Part shown: in pieces, positions 23,701 through 34,859 of the stretch | Layout of the letters: each line of letters begins with the position of its first letter | Numbering within the stretch: position 1 is the stretch's first letter | Notes under the pieces: generated by a model | What the model saw: the letters and a program-made list of their open reading frames with translations, nothing else | What the model was told of the DNA's origin: nothing | Database searches by the model: none | Made by a program: the position numbers and the translations under genes | Assembly: GCA_049999765.1 (NCBI GenBank) | Contig: JBNGIQ010008893.1 | Location: forward strand, 18,818 to 82,817 | Source: Phaeoceros laevis | Taxonomy: Eukaryota; Anthocerotophyta; Anthocerotopsida; Notothyladales | Length of the DNA: 64,000 nt | Direction: 5' to 3'

Positions 23701-25649
23701 TCTTTCGCTCTCTCACTAATATCTTCAAATAGCCAATAAAAGCAATCATCTAGCTGCAGTTGATGAAATTTGGTTGTGTTCATTGTATGGCAGGTGAGTG
23801 ATGCATCCATTTCAAGTCCAACAAGAACACCATCTACTATACATAGTAAGAAATTGTAGAATCATCATTACTTCGAATTCAAGCACCATGCGAATTTATT
23901 TTGATGGTGCTGCCTGGCTTGTGAAATTTCCACTTAGATAGCTTTTGACGTGCGGGCTAACAGACGGCATCTTGTGATGCTGCAAGGCACCTAACTTTGG
24001 TGCACCCCTAAAGGGCTAACTTGTGATATGTCTTGTAAGCGTTGCATTCTCAGAGTGATATTTCAGGGTGAAAATTTTTCATTAGCTCCCTCACCTGTGA
24101 GAATATTGCAGGCAGTGGAGACCTACTAGTCCAGAAACCCTCTGTGCTTAAAAGGTTAGTAGGTCCATTTCACAAGAGGAGGTTAGCTTGCCAACATCTC
24201 TCTAAGCTAATTACATAAAAGGTCCTGATCTCTTGGGCAATATTGGTTGCAGCAGAAAAGAGCAACCCAATGTGGATACCCGTGGAGTAGCATCAGCCTT
24301 GCTGAAATCTCCCACTCGAGACCATCCGACAAGCAGTCATGCTCAGTCGCCTAGGTTTCAAGAAGTGGCCTTGGAAGCCAGGATTAAGCAGTCTGAAGCC
24401 AAAAAGGCCGTCTTTAGATCAATGAGATCAGATGGATCTCCAAAAAAAGAAACGACATCAAAAAAATTGCACTCGAAGGACAGAAATGCGAAACCACCGC
24501 CTGTTCAGGAGAACATTGCCAAGAGCCCAGCACCTGTAACAAGTAACAGTGACTTGAAGCAACCAAAAGTGCATCCTGACGATTCAACTGTAAGTTGGGA
24601 AAGTATACACAGTCTACCAAGCATCAGACTACCAAGCAGCAGACTGACAGACTGTGAAGGTCGACGATCTAGCTGTCGGGGTTCTCAAGACCATATGCAG
24701 CATACAATACAATCAAGAACAAGGATGCAACCACATTCACAAGCAGTTATGACTGGGAAAGGCAGTCGGAAGTCCAGCGTCTGTTCAAAGAAAATGAAAG
24801 GTGTTCGACCGAGTCGAGGCCGGGAGAAATCTGAAGAGCACCAACCGAGCTGGCAAAACAATAACCTCAAGGAAAATGCTAGGCGTAGGAATCGCAATCA
24901 AGATGTTGGAACAGGACCAACATTTCATTGGAATGACCAGTCTGTGAGGAGCTCCTCAACCAACAACATCAGCCATGAGCAACAGAGTAATGCAGACGAG
25001 GCAAATAACGTGCAGTGTAACATCATCCGACCACAATTTACTTTGCACAGCCACACCAACAAGGTTCAACATGTGGCAATTTCAAAATCACTGAACCCGA
25101 GCACATCACCAATGGATGACAAATACGAGGATGTGGAATGGCACTCAGAGGAAAGTTGTAGCAACCGTTGTTTAAAAGGAAGGATAGCCAACACCCGTCC
25201 AAATTCTACAGAACACCAAAGCAAGTTTCCACAAAATGATGCAGCTCGACCAAAAGTAAGAAAGGCAGAAAGTGGCGGGAGTAATGCAAGGCCAAGACTA
25301 AGCCAGGCACAGACTGTCCATTCTGAACAGGATAGCTACAGCCCTGATGAGCACAGCATCCATGCAGCAGCAAGGGGAGCCATAGACTTTGGTGGCAGTC
25401 ACAATACATCACGTGCTTCTGCAAGGACCGGCACAAGCAGGTAGGTTCACCCGGCACATGTGAATGCATATTCAGAAAACTTTGTTATGATGCTATTTCC
25501 TCTTATAGATGGATTCCTACAAGTGTGTAAGAGGAGACAACTTGTAAGCAATTTACGGATTTACTATTCATCCCTGCTATCTGCAGGAGCTAATTACAGG
25601 AGCTAATTACCGGGAGGCTCTTGAGAACCTAGCTGCCGGAAGGAGGTAG
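20738..25649 (+). CDS. OFD1-like LisH/coiled-coil centriole (basal body) protein, many exons
   Basis: OFD1 proteins sit on centrioles and basal bodies and are needed for cilia or flagella. From the ATG at 20738, exon 1 reads LSENEFKKELYNSLVTTG then TLDLLKVQLQ, like the OFD1 N terminus. Next comes a LisH motif, SLFVDYLQSKGYCFTLSVFL then PES, and a STQTPRG segment. Exons with good GT-AG borders follow: 21619..21734, 21851..21915, 22016..22124 (LECIHKHPDQ), 22204..22305 (EIEASAYEHRQRILSDLA), 22442..22566 (KARLAQKEALIGEREKYLRR), 23208..23308, 23393..23504, 23593..23676 and 23794..~23849. Together they form the long charged coiled coil with IHKH and the QR(I/Q)L block as in animal OFD1. A Ser-rich, hydrophilic exon runs ~24253..25440. 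Two small exons finish the gene, ending EALENLAAGRR at 25649. Exon borders at 20.83-20.95, 21.2-21.47 and 22.6-23.2 kb are unresolved. Confidence 0.75.
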
Positions 25650-28500
25650 CAGGAAGACGTAACAATTGAAGACAGGCAGAGTTTGCAGGATATCTTATAA
25701 CCCAGAAGACTAAGCCCCGCAAAGACACCAAAAGGGTAACTTCGCTTAAGAGCAGGCATTTGCGACTGACGAGACAAAATGCGATTCTAACTTCGAATGC
25801 ATTGCCCAGATTGCCCCTTTATGCCCATGCAGATAACCGAAGAAAGGAAGCTCCCTCAAATGGCATATCCATCTTGAAAGTATCCCGGCATAGTCCTTTA
25901 GAGAGAAACTAGGAAACATTCCAGCTGAGAACAATTGCTAGTGCCACCACAAGGTCAGACGGCATGGATATTCCAGGAGCCAAGTGTTTTTACCAAACAT
26001 GCAGTTCAACGTCTTGAGATACCTAAAAGCATGTACAAGAGTGATACTCTCAAAAGGTTACATGTCCAAAGGTTCTTCAGTCTGTTTCCAGTCATGTCTC
26101 AATACTGATACCCTTCAGGGCTGCATGGCAATTGAGTAACTACTAGGCAGTTGCTTGGCCCCATTAACCATCAGAAAGCCCAACGTCCACCAGACACGAA
26201 GATCAGGATGACGAACCTGCTAGTAGGAACCTCCCACAAGTTCTTTCAAGTCATGTGTCAGTAGTTTGGTTCCACCTTGAGGCCAGTTTGGGGACCCAAT
26301 AGCAGGATTCTCTTCCTGCAAGTCGTGGATTTTACAATTCTGTCAATAAATGTAACAATGCAGAAGACTACCGGCCTATTAACAGAAGCTGCCTGTTGGT
26401 GGGTACAAAGCATCTGAGAATTCTAGCGGAGAATTGCAGGAAGACAATTCGTCCCTGTAATTTTTTGCTAGAATTTTCAGATTCTCTGTTGGAAGCATGC
26501 ACTCTATTGGAACATTACAGTGTTTGCCCTGATTGTGCGCCAACTCACCTCTTCTGTGAACCAGCGCATACCATTTTCTGGCTCAGCAAAATAAAGCAAG
26601 CATGTCCTCCTGCACGTGAAGTTTCCGCACCCTTGACTGCCTGCGGTGATTCTCCGATGCCACTGCTTGTTCATGTTATGTCAGGCCAGCAAACATCGGT
26701 AGCGATGAGTTTCAAGCACTGAACATGATCAGAGCACAGCAAAAACTAGATCAGACCTTGAGTCTTCGTTGGAGACTTCAATACTGTGTGGAAGGCGAAC
26801 TCTCACTCCGCAAACGCTATGCAGTTGTCTCCTACATGAGGCCGAGTAGAACCCTCTCGATCACGTTGTGATCTTACTGAATCCTCGGGTTCGCACAAGA
26901 GACATTATGAGCAATATGACCAGTCAGGTTGTCTACACTGGTACACTCTACTTACAAGGTGTTGCACTTCAAAGTCGTCAATGTGATCGCACGCTGCCTC
27001 ACGGCTTTAGGTGCTTAACTTCACATGGTTCTGCTCCCCAAGTGGAATAACCCCACTGTCCACTCGTCAGAATCTTTATGAACTATGATCTTTGGGTCCG
27101 GAGTGTACAAAGTGATGGGGTCTTGACCAACAATAGCAAACCTCTCACTCAATGTCGTCAGTCCGGCTGTGCCAAAGTGGTGGCTCGGGAAGATGCTCCC
27201 ACTCCCACACCTGCAGTCAAACGCGCATCAAGACACTTGCTTTCCTTGATGGAACCCTTGCTGTCACCACATAAGCTCGCAACTAACCTCATTGTGGCAT
27301 TGGATCCTTGTAGCTCTACTCCTGAGAAGCACAAGTCTCAAGCTACCTAACTCCGTTGAGTCACGAAGTATGTCTTGGGAGTCAGCAAGGCAATATCGGA
27401 AAGTGTGACGACATAACAGAAGCTGGCCGGCCTTGAGAATCCCGCAGCTTGAAGCTGGACTTCACTGCCCACATTGCAAATTCACAACGATTTATTGGGA
27501 CTCAGAGAGAGAACTCAGCACCACTGTCCACAGGTTCCACGTTTTACCCACCAAATCAAGCTCCAAATGTGTGAGGGCTCAGTTACCTACCTACATCCAT
27601 CAGCCGGCAGTAAAGGTCTTACAGACCCCAGACGCCGTAATGCTCAGGCGCACAAATGCCGAAGGCTTAGGATCCTAAAGCACTTGGCGACCTCTAGCGC
27701 TCGCCCTTATGTAACCACACGCTCGGCAATGAAGATCTCGGGGGCCGCAAGCTGTAGAAGTCTCGGGTCTTAGTCAATGGTCTAGCCGACCAGCAGTGTA
27801 ACCTTGGGAAGCTGGCCCTTACAGAGCTGCAGCAAACTTAGGAAGGCACCCCGCAGTGCCACGTCACAAAGCCATCGCCAGCCCCTCTTCGGCTCACTTG
27901 TCACGGCCATCTCATGCCACCTGCCTGAAGGCCACTTTCTGTCTCGGACATCTCAATGCGGGCCCCATCCAGCAAGGATTTATGTTAACCGGGAGCAAAC
28001 AGAGCAAATTAGCTGGGCAAACAGGGTGTGTTGGGCTCAGCAATCTGCTGCCTGGCCTCCATATTCTTGGCACTTTTCTGGCATTTTTTTGGTGTTTGTC
28101 CGCACACTACTTGTTTCACCTAGATCGTCAAAAGCAGCAGTTTGCGTCCCTAAAACACCGTGCACCCAAGCTCTGCCATGCCAGACTGCCAGCGTTGACA
28201 TCAATCTACTGCTGACAAGCCCTTTCACGGCTGCTTCCAGCACCCTGCTCACGTCACCACCTGACATGCTACAGTTCCGCAGGACACACAGGCAGCTGCA
28301 TATGCCTTGCTGTTGTGTGTGGCTGAGGGCTGGTGACCAGCTCTCCTTCTCACCAATCAGCTGGCTATCGCATATCTGACGTCCTCGTAGGAAGGAGGGA
28401 CGGTTCAATCAATCAATCCAGCTCGTTTGATGATAGCAGCCCTTGTACAGCTATGGCATCTCATTCACGCCCACCATAAGGCAAGGAGGGGGTGGGTGCT
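25650..28500. other. Long stretch without recognised genes
   Basis: Open frames here are at most ~190 codons, overlap in several frames and show no known motif. No RNA gene, terminal repeats or transposase was found. It may be decayed repeat DNA. Confidence 0.4.
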
Positions 28501-29786
28501 GCTGCAGCACTCCCCCCCCTGATGAGAGCAACTGAGAGACGATGGAGTACCTAAATGCAATAAGGCATCTGGTGCAAGCTACTCAAGAACGACGCTGAGC
28601 GCGTGCGCCCTGTTGCACATGCCAGACCTGTGAGCTTGAAGAGCTTTTCGGAACAATAGGACCACGGCAGCAGCCACATCATCGTTTTGTTGAGACAGGA
28701 GGATAACCTACACCCAGCTGGAGGCGGCCGGGCCGGGCCCATTGCCCTCCATGGTCCCATGGGCCCTCACATGAACAACGCCAGCTGCACAGAGTCCAAG
28801 ATGGATTGCAAACCCGTGTGAGGAAAAAGCGTTTGAAAATCGCATCCCGACGTCCTTCCTCCTCGTTCTCCGGGCTGCACAGTTCTCCAACGGAACTGTG
28901 ACGTCTATTGGATCCGTGACTAGACTACTTCCCATTTTGCGGTTTATAACTTTATATTATAAAATTCAGCACCCAACATAATAACATATCCATCTGCTGT
29001 ACAGCCCGGACAGGGCATCAATAAAGGCTCATCAGCAAGCACCAAGCAAGGCAAGTCCTAAAGTTATTTGTCGCAGCTAGTTGGCGGGCTGGCTGGCTGG
29101 GGCCTCATCAGTGGCTGCTTGAGCCGGGTCGGGGTGACACATACAAAGAGACAAAATGACACCTAAAAAGTCACCCTGAACAAATACATAAATGTATGAG
29201 CCTGAGGACAAGGCCATAATAATCAATTAAAGCAGACCGAACATTCATGACTGTTTCAACTTTCAAGGCTGTGCAGACGAAAAAAACAGGAGGGCTAAAC
29301 GAAAGTTCTTGGACCAGAACAGGATTACTAGTTGCATATCCCTGATTCCAAAGGGACAGGCAGGTGATGACAACATGTGAAACGTGCATTAGATAAGCTA
29401 CCCTACCATTCCTTTATAGTAAACGACCTTTTATTAGCCCTAGAACACTTACCCATTGCGACAGCCGTAAAGCATGATGAGGAGCTATCTGCACCACAAA
29501 CAGCCTTGGGTATTGCTGCTTTTTCTTTTTTCATAAAGCTTACTCCATCCACGCTGGAAACAACTGTAGAGGCCCGTCGACGATGGGATGAGAGGCGACG
29601 GTCAGACGAATGGGTCAGGTACATTCAATGCTCGCATGTCACGACTGGGGTTTCAAATGACCAGACAAATAGTCTAAAATAGGAAAGTGTAACCGCAAAT
29701 TTTGAACCGATGGGACCCGGACGGACGGGGCACGTTTGGGACGGAAAGCCCTTCTCAACGGGCGGAACGCAGTCAGTGGGGCGGTG
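28501..29786. other. Non-coding stretch up to the assembly gap
   Basis: Mixed-composition DNA with short open frames only. No supportable feature. Confidence 0.4.
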
Positions 29787-29886
29787 NNNNNNNNNNNNNN
29801 NNNNNNNNNNNNNNNNNNNNNNNNNNNNNNNNNNNNNNNNNNNNNNNNNNNNNNNNNNNNNNNNNNNNNNNNNNNNNNNNNNNNNN
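29787..29886. other. Assembly gap of 100 N, flanked by G20
   Basis: Exactly 100 Ns, the usual placeholder for a gap of unknown size, followed by 20 Gs (29887-29906). The poly-G run may be a sequencing or assembly artefact at the contig end. Confidence 0.98.
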
Positions 29887-29906
29887 GGGGGGGGGGGGGG
29901 GGGGGG

Positions 29907-30978
29907 TAGTAACGTACCTCGTACAGTCCCTGCGGTGTGTTTGAATGGAGTTTAACGGACACACTCGAGCCGAAGCCGTAACCAGCTGTTTTGTGTGTCG
30001 ATGAGAGCAGCTCCACCCTTGCTTCCACCTGCTGAAATCGCGGGGCTGGATGTTCCTTCCTCTTGTTTGGAAAGGTGTGTCGTGAAGGCAGTCGCAAGTG
30101 GCAGTGAGCGGTAGCAGTGTTCGCTGCCAAGTTTGCTCCTCGGGCACAGCCTCCGCCGGCTCCCGGCAAGAGCCTGCTACAGTGGCCTGAGCGAGGTTAT
30201 TCCTGGCGCCCTGCCCCCCGCACGTTACCCCCCTTCCTTCATCTTCTACCGCACCGCCTATTTCCGGGTGCAGCTGTTGCTGTTGTTACTGCTCTAAACA
30301 GTTCCCGGTGCTGCTGGTGGCAGACCAGTGTCCCACTGCCGTTGCCTTCTTTCCTTCTTTGCTTGCCTCATTGCCCCTGTGTGCCCATCCGAGGCGTGCA
30401 TCTGTTCCCACGTCCCTGTTGCCTAGCCGGCTGCCTGCTTTTAGAGCGCTGCATTCCGCGCCAGCATCTCCTTTTCTTGTTCCCCCTTCCACCGCTTCTG
30501 CTCTGAATGCTGATGTTGAGAATCGGTGCTCTAGGGGAACTCGGCTCATAGGATTCTCCTCTTTTTCAAGTTCCTCTTACCTTCAGTCCCTCCCCTACCC
30601 TGAGATCTTCCGGCTCCTGTCCTCAATTTCATTGGTTTCCCGGTTTGAAATTCGTGCCAGAGCTCCTCCACATTTGGTATTGTAGGTCTTGGTTGCACAT
30701 TGCGGAGCTCCCGTTTTTGTTTTCTTGCGTTCTTCGGCGACTGGCTGGAGCAACTCCTCCGTCTCTTGCTCTGCTGTTCTTGGTTCTTGGGGAGGCAGGC
30801 TGGCTGGCTGGTGGAAGGGAGCAAATGGGGCATTCGAGTTTGAAGTCCGGGCTTCTCCCGAGCAGCAGAAGGCTGTCGTCGGAGCGGCCTGGAACCCCCT
30901 TCTTGTCGCTGATGGTGGAGTCTGGCGGTTGAGGTCACACGGGATGTAGCTGGAGTTTTTGGAGACTGCGTTTGTACA
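29907..30978. other. Promoter and leader region of the DUF547 gene
   Basis: Pyrimidine-rich on the plus strand (many CT and CTT runs), as expected for a long plant 5' leader. Overlapping open frames are low in complexity. No separate gene is supported. Confidence 0.45.
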
Positions 30979-33633
30979 ATGGCGTTCAAGCCGACCTGGG
31001 CCCGGTTGCATGGCCTCTTCGGAGACAGAGATGCTTCTCCTATGCGCAAGGCTGCTGGATCCGGCTCTCCCGTAACCCCGCCACCTCCCACCACTGTGCA
31101 AGACTGGGATTGGGATCTCCCTCCTGCTGTCGGGCTTCCTGCCTCAGATGCTGGTGCGGAAGAAGCCTTGCCAGCTGATTCCAGGGATTCCTCATTGACA
31201 CTGCGGGAGCGGAGAATTGCGCTGGAGGAAGATGTTGCCGCGCTGCGCAAGACGCTGTCGCAGGAAGGCAACATCCACAGGGCTTTGGAGCGGGCCTTGA
31301 GAAGAGCTGCTGGCATTCTTCCCCGTCTTCCACCCTACGTCCCCCTAGAGACGCGTGAGCTTCTTGCGGAAGTGGCATTGCTGGAGGAGGAAGTGACGCA
31401 CCTTGAAGATCATGTGGTTTTTCTCCGGGAGGATTTGTACAAAGAAGCCCTGCTTTTCTCTTCTGCGACTCAGAGACTCCCGGGTGCCAAAGGGAAGCCG
31501 CCGAAGAGGAGGGAAGGACCGAGGAGTGCTGCCTCTGAAAGTGAGCAAGAGTCTGCATCCTCAGCCGTTGCTCCCGTTGATGTAGAGCAAGAGGAGCTCC
31601 AGACCAGGATTCTTGCTGCGCCTGGAAGACAGGAGGGTGATGTCGCAGTTCCTGAAGTCCTGCAGCAGGATGCTGGTCCTGAAGTCCGGCAGCAGGATTC
31701 TGGTCCTGAAGACAGGCAGCAAGATGGTGTTGTCCCTTCTCAAGCAGAGGAGCAGCCCGGCAGCAGCGGTGTCAGTGCTCCTGATGTCAAGCAAGAGCCT
31801 GACCTTGAGGTTGTTACTGATCAAAGTACGAAGGAAGTATGTTCACAGTCTGACGTTGAATTATGTGATGTTGATGTGGCTGATGTCAAGCGAGGGCCGA
31901 GAAAGGATTCCGTGGTTGCCAGATTGCTCCAAACAGGTGGAAAGCCTCAGGCAGCTGGAACCGCCAGGCCTCAGCCAGTTCGAGCTGCAGCCAAGTCCGA
32001 TGCGGGGTCAAGTAAGACGCAGAAGCGACAGCCAAGGAGGACAGCTGAAGGCTCTGCTGGCAACAAAACTTCGCAGAAGCCGTCTGGAGAAGGTAAAGTG
32101 GTCACCACAGCAAAGTATGCCTCCAGTCGTCACCAATCTTCGGGGCAGGTGTCACAGAAGGTAACACCAAGGCCCCTTCCATGCCCCCCAACTGCAGCTT
32201 CCACTATCAAGGGCAGCCAGAGTGTGGTGAAACCGCAGAACAGACTCGCAGAGCCGAAGGCTCAGCGGAGTCGGGACAGTAGAGTAGAGAAGGAAAACCG
32301 TGGCGCGGCACCGGCCAAGAATCTCAAGCAGTTGCCACAAACAGCAACCTCCAAAGTTCAGCCATCTTCTGGATCACAGAAGGTTTCTGTAGCGTCCGCG
32401 GGGACACCATCGGCAACTCCAGCAGCCACTCCTAAGGTGTCTCCTTCAGCAACTCCGTCAGTAACTCCTGCAGCAACTCCATCAGTCACTCCTGCAGCAA
32501 CTCCATCAGCCACCCCAGCAGCGACTCCATCCGCTTCACCAGCAGGATCTCCCAAGTTGGTCCCTCTGTCAGGAGCAGCCACTCCCAAGTTCCAGCCGCT
32601 GTCATCTGCTTACCTACAGGATGGAGTGAAGTCGGAGGCAAACAAATTGTCTGAGGAGATGGTGAACTGCCTGATGGACATATACTGCAAGCTAGCTGGA
32701 ATCTCTTCAGTCTCAGATGTTGATGCGTCCTCCGTTATGTCAAGATCCACATATGCATCAAGCTCAAGTTCTCGCAGCTTAGGATCTCCTGGTGACAGTG
32801 CTGGCTTCTCAGCGTTTCCTGGTGACATGGAGACCGATCCCTACGGTGTGATCTGTGAAGGCAGGGCAAGGGATATAGGCTCTTATGCAGATTTTCGGGA
32901 GATTACAGCAGCATCCTTCGACCACAGCCGTGTTCCAGCGTCTGCAGCTCTTTACCGCCGGCACAGAGTGCTTTTGAAGAAGCTCAGCGTGGTGAACCTC
33001 CGGGGTCTGACACACCAGCAGAAGCTGGCTTTCTGGATCAACACCTACAATGTGTGTATGATGCATGCTTTCCTCGAGCACGGTGTCCCTTCAAGCCCGC
33101 ACAAGACCTTCGCCCTGATGCGGAAGGCGGCAGTCAATGTGGGAGGATACCTGCTGAATCCTCTCACCATCGAGCACTTCATTCTCCGCCTGCCCTCCCA
33201 GTCCAGGCAAGCCAACACGGACAACCTCAACTCCGGCAACGATGCCAGCCAGCAGAGCGCCTACGCCCTGCAATGGCCGGAGCCATTGGTGACCTTTGCC
33301 TTGAGTTGTGGCAGCAGATCTTCCCCTGCAGTGCGGGTCTACACTCCGGCGGACGTGGACGCGGAGCTTGAAGCAGCCAAGCGGGACTACCTGGAGGCCG
33401 CCGTCGGCATAACAATAGACAACAAGATTGTCATCCCTAAGCTGTTGGAGTGGTATCTACGGGACTTTGCCAAGGATGCGCACTCTCTGATGGAATGGAT
33501 ATGCGAGCAGCTTCCTCCACCGCTTCAAGAAGCAGCTCAGGAGTGTGTTGAGCGGGTGGAGACTGATGATCTGCCACACCACATCGAAGTGATGCCTTAC
33601 GACTTCGACTTCCGCTACCTGTTTGCTTGCTAG
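30979..33633 (+). CDS. MIP1-type leucine-zipper plus DUF547 protein, intronless
   Basis: An 884-residue protein with the plant-specific pair of a MIP1 leucine zipper (~75-155: LRERRIALEEDVAALRKTLS, then LLAEVALLEEEVTHLEDHVV) and a DUF547 domain (~650-840: LTHQQKLAFWINTYNVCMMH, NPLTIEHFILRLP, VTFALSCGSRSSPAVRVYTP). Members are named after MIP1, found by its binding to a MADS-box factor; the DUF547 role is unknown. Between the domains lie a short repeat (~215-250, QQD-G-P units), KQEP motifs, basic Ser/Lys-rich sequence and a Thr/Pro repeat (~475-530). The start ATG gives MAFKPTWARLHGLFGD; no nearer ATG would keep the zipper. Seed-plant relatives are multi-exon, but this copy is one uninterrupted frame. 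The end, MPYDFDFRYLFAC, is the family's usual C terminus, so the gene looks complete. Confidence 0.88.
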   Translation: MAFKPTWARLHGLFGDRDASPMRKAAGSGSPVTPPPPTTVQDWDWDLPPAVGLPASDAGAEEALPADSRDSSLTLRERRIALEEDVAALRKTLSQEGNIHRALERALRRAAGILPRLPPYVPLETRELLAEVALLEEEVTHLEDHVVFLREDLYKEALLFSSATQRLPGAKGKPPKRREGPRSAASESEQESASSAVAPVDVEQEELQTRILAAPGRQEGDVAVPEVLQQDAGPEVRQQDSGPEDRQQDGVVPSQAEEQPGSSGVSAPDVKQEPDLEVVTDQSTKEVCSQSDVELCDVDVADVKRGPRKDSVVARLLQTGGKPQAAGTARPQPVRAAAKSDAGSSKTQKRQPRRTAEGSAGNKTSQKPSGEGKVVTTAKYASSRHQSSGQVSQKVTPRPLPCPPTAASTIKGSQSVVKPQNRLAEPKAQRSRDSRVEKENRGAAPAKNLKQLPQTATSKVQPSSGSQKVSVASAGTPSATPAATPKVSPSATPSVTPAATPSVTPAATPSATPAATPSASPAGSPKLVPLSGAATPKFQPLSSAYLQDGVKSEANKLSEEMVNCLMDIYCKLAGISSVSDVDASSVMSRSTYASSSSSRSLGSPGDSAGFSAFPGDMETDPYGVICEGRARDIGSYADFREITAASFDHSRVPASAALYRRHRVLLKKLSVVNLRGLTHQQKLAFWINTYNVCMMHAFLEHGVPSSPHKTFALMRKAAVNVGGYLLNPLTIEHFILRLPSQSRQANTDNLNSGNDASQQSAYALQWPEPLVTFALSCGSRSSPAVRVYTPADVDAELEAAKRDYLEAAVGITIDNKIVIPKLLEWYLRDFAKDAHSLMEWICEQLPPPLQEAAQECVERVETDDLPHHIEVMPYDFDFRYLFAC
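32398..32545 (+). repeat. Coding minisatellite of Ala-Thr-Pro/Ser-Val-Thr-Pro units
   Basis: Repeated 12-bp units around (G/T)CAACTCC(A/T)(G/T)CA encode SATP, SVTP and AATP tetrapeptides inside the DUF547 protein linker. The units are in frame, so length change would not break the protein. Confidence 0.85.
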
Positions 33634-34859
33634 CTAGATCAGGCCTCCCCCGCTCTCCTCATCATCCTGTAATTTTACCTCTTGGTTTTTGACGCTCGAA
33701 GATGTGCATTCCCGTTTGCATGTTCTTGTGCCTAGTCGCAGTGAATGTCTGTGATTTTAGACTGCCTTTTAGGGTCCAGCAAGACCAATGACCATGCTCC
33801 AGAGGACTAAATAGAGTGCAAACTGGTGTCTCAGCTGTACAATGCCTGTACCAATGGTCCGCAAGGGGATTCTTCCCTGTTATTTGAGGCCTCGCCGCCC
33901 TCCCATACCAAATGAAGTACGCCTTTCTATGAAGTAAGATATTCCAAAAGAATTGTTGTCAAACAATTGTCACAGAAGAACTGTTGTCAACTGGCACTCA
34001 CCAAGCTCCTGTATCTGTCCTCAGCAAAGCAATTGTGAATTGTGCCTGACACCTTCAATACATGCTTGGAACCAAAGGTGATGGAAGTAGACTATCATAT
34101 ATGGAAGACACTTCAAGTAGGAGGAGCCTGAATGATGACGTGGTTGTGTGAACTGGTAAAACTACTTGTATGTAATAACTACCTACAACAGATATTTGGA
34201 ATTTTGGACTCTTTCCGCAACTGTGCGCATTCGGACATGGTAGCCACGTCAGTAGGGATGTTTCGGATGCGGAAAACCGGCAGTAGCCCTTAGCTTAGAC
34301 CGAGGGTTGCCGAGTGCCGGTGCACAGTGCCTTGACACAAGGTAGCCTTCCTCGGGCCCTTCATTGTCCGATTTGGCACGAGGGAGTGGGCGAAGCTGCT
34401 GTTCCACCTTCCGCATGCACCGGCATCCTACATAGCCAATTCGCATTTTAGCTGGAGAGTACTGACTGCAGCGGCATTCCTCCAGGGCTCTCCCGGTTCC
34501 GCTCCGCGGGGCTGTACAGACATCTGAGGGGAACCCGGACGCCTGTCGCAGGTCAGCCCAAAGCAAAGGGCATTGGTTGTGTCTGTGTGCTCCGGTTGTG
34601 TATGCGTGGTTGTCTTGTGTGGGATAAGCTTCACCTATCTGGCTTGGTTTGAATTTTTGTGCGCTGTGCGGGTCCTTGTTGAAAGGCAGACAGCAATTGG
34701 CTGTCGTCTGATAGTGATTCTCGAGGCCTGCAATTGTATTCGCAACAGAACATCTAGCGAATGCTCCTATTGATCCCTGCTGCACGCTGCAAACTGTGAT
34801 TTTCTTGTAGGGCTGGAACTTTGCGCTTGAAGCACCCAAGGAGCTGTGACTGCATCACA
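33634..34859. other. Spacer between DUF547 and transaldolase genes
   Basis: Contains the 3' region of one gene and the leader of the next. A 196-codon minus-strand open frame (34249-34839) has no recognisable motif and lies over the transaldolase leader. I do not call it a gene. Confidence 0.4.

Noticed and set aside
29702-30169. Open frames running through the N gap
   Set aside because: They exist only because the unknown bases cannot contain stops and the poly-G run codes glycine or proline.
34249-34839. 196-codon minus-strand frame before transaldolase
   Set aside because: No motif, overlaps the expected leader of transaldolase, and amino-acid composition is not protein-like.
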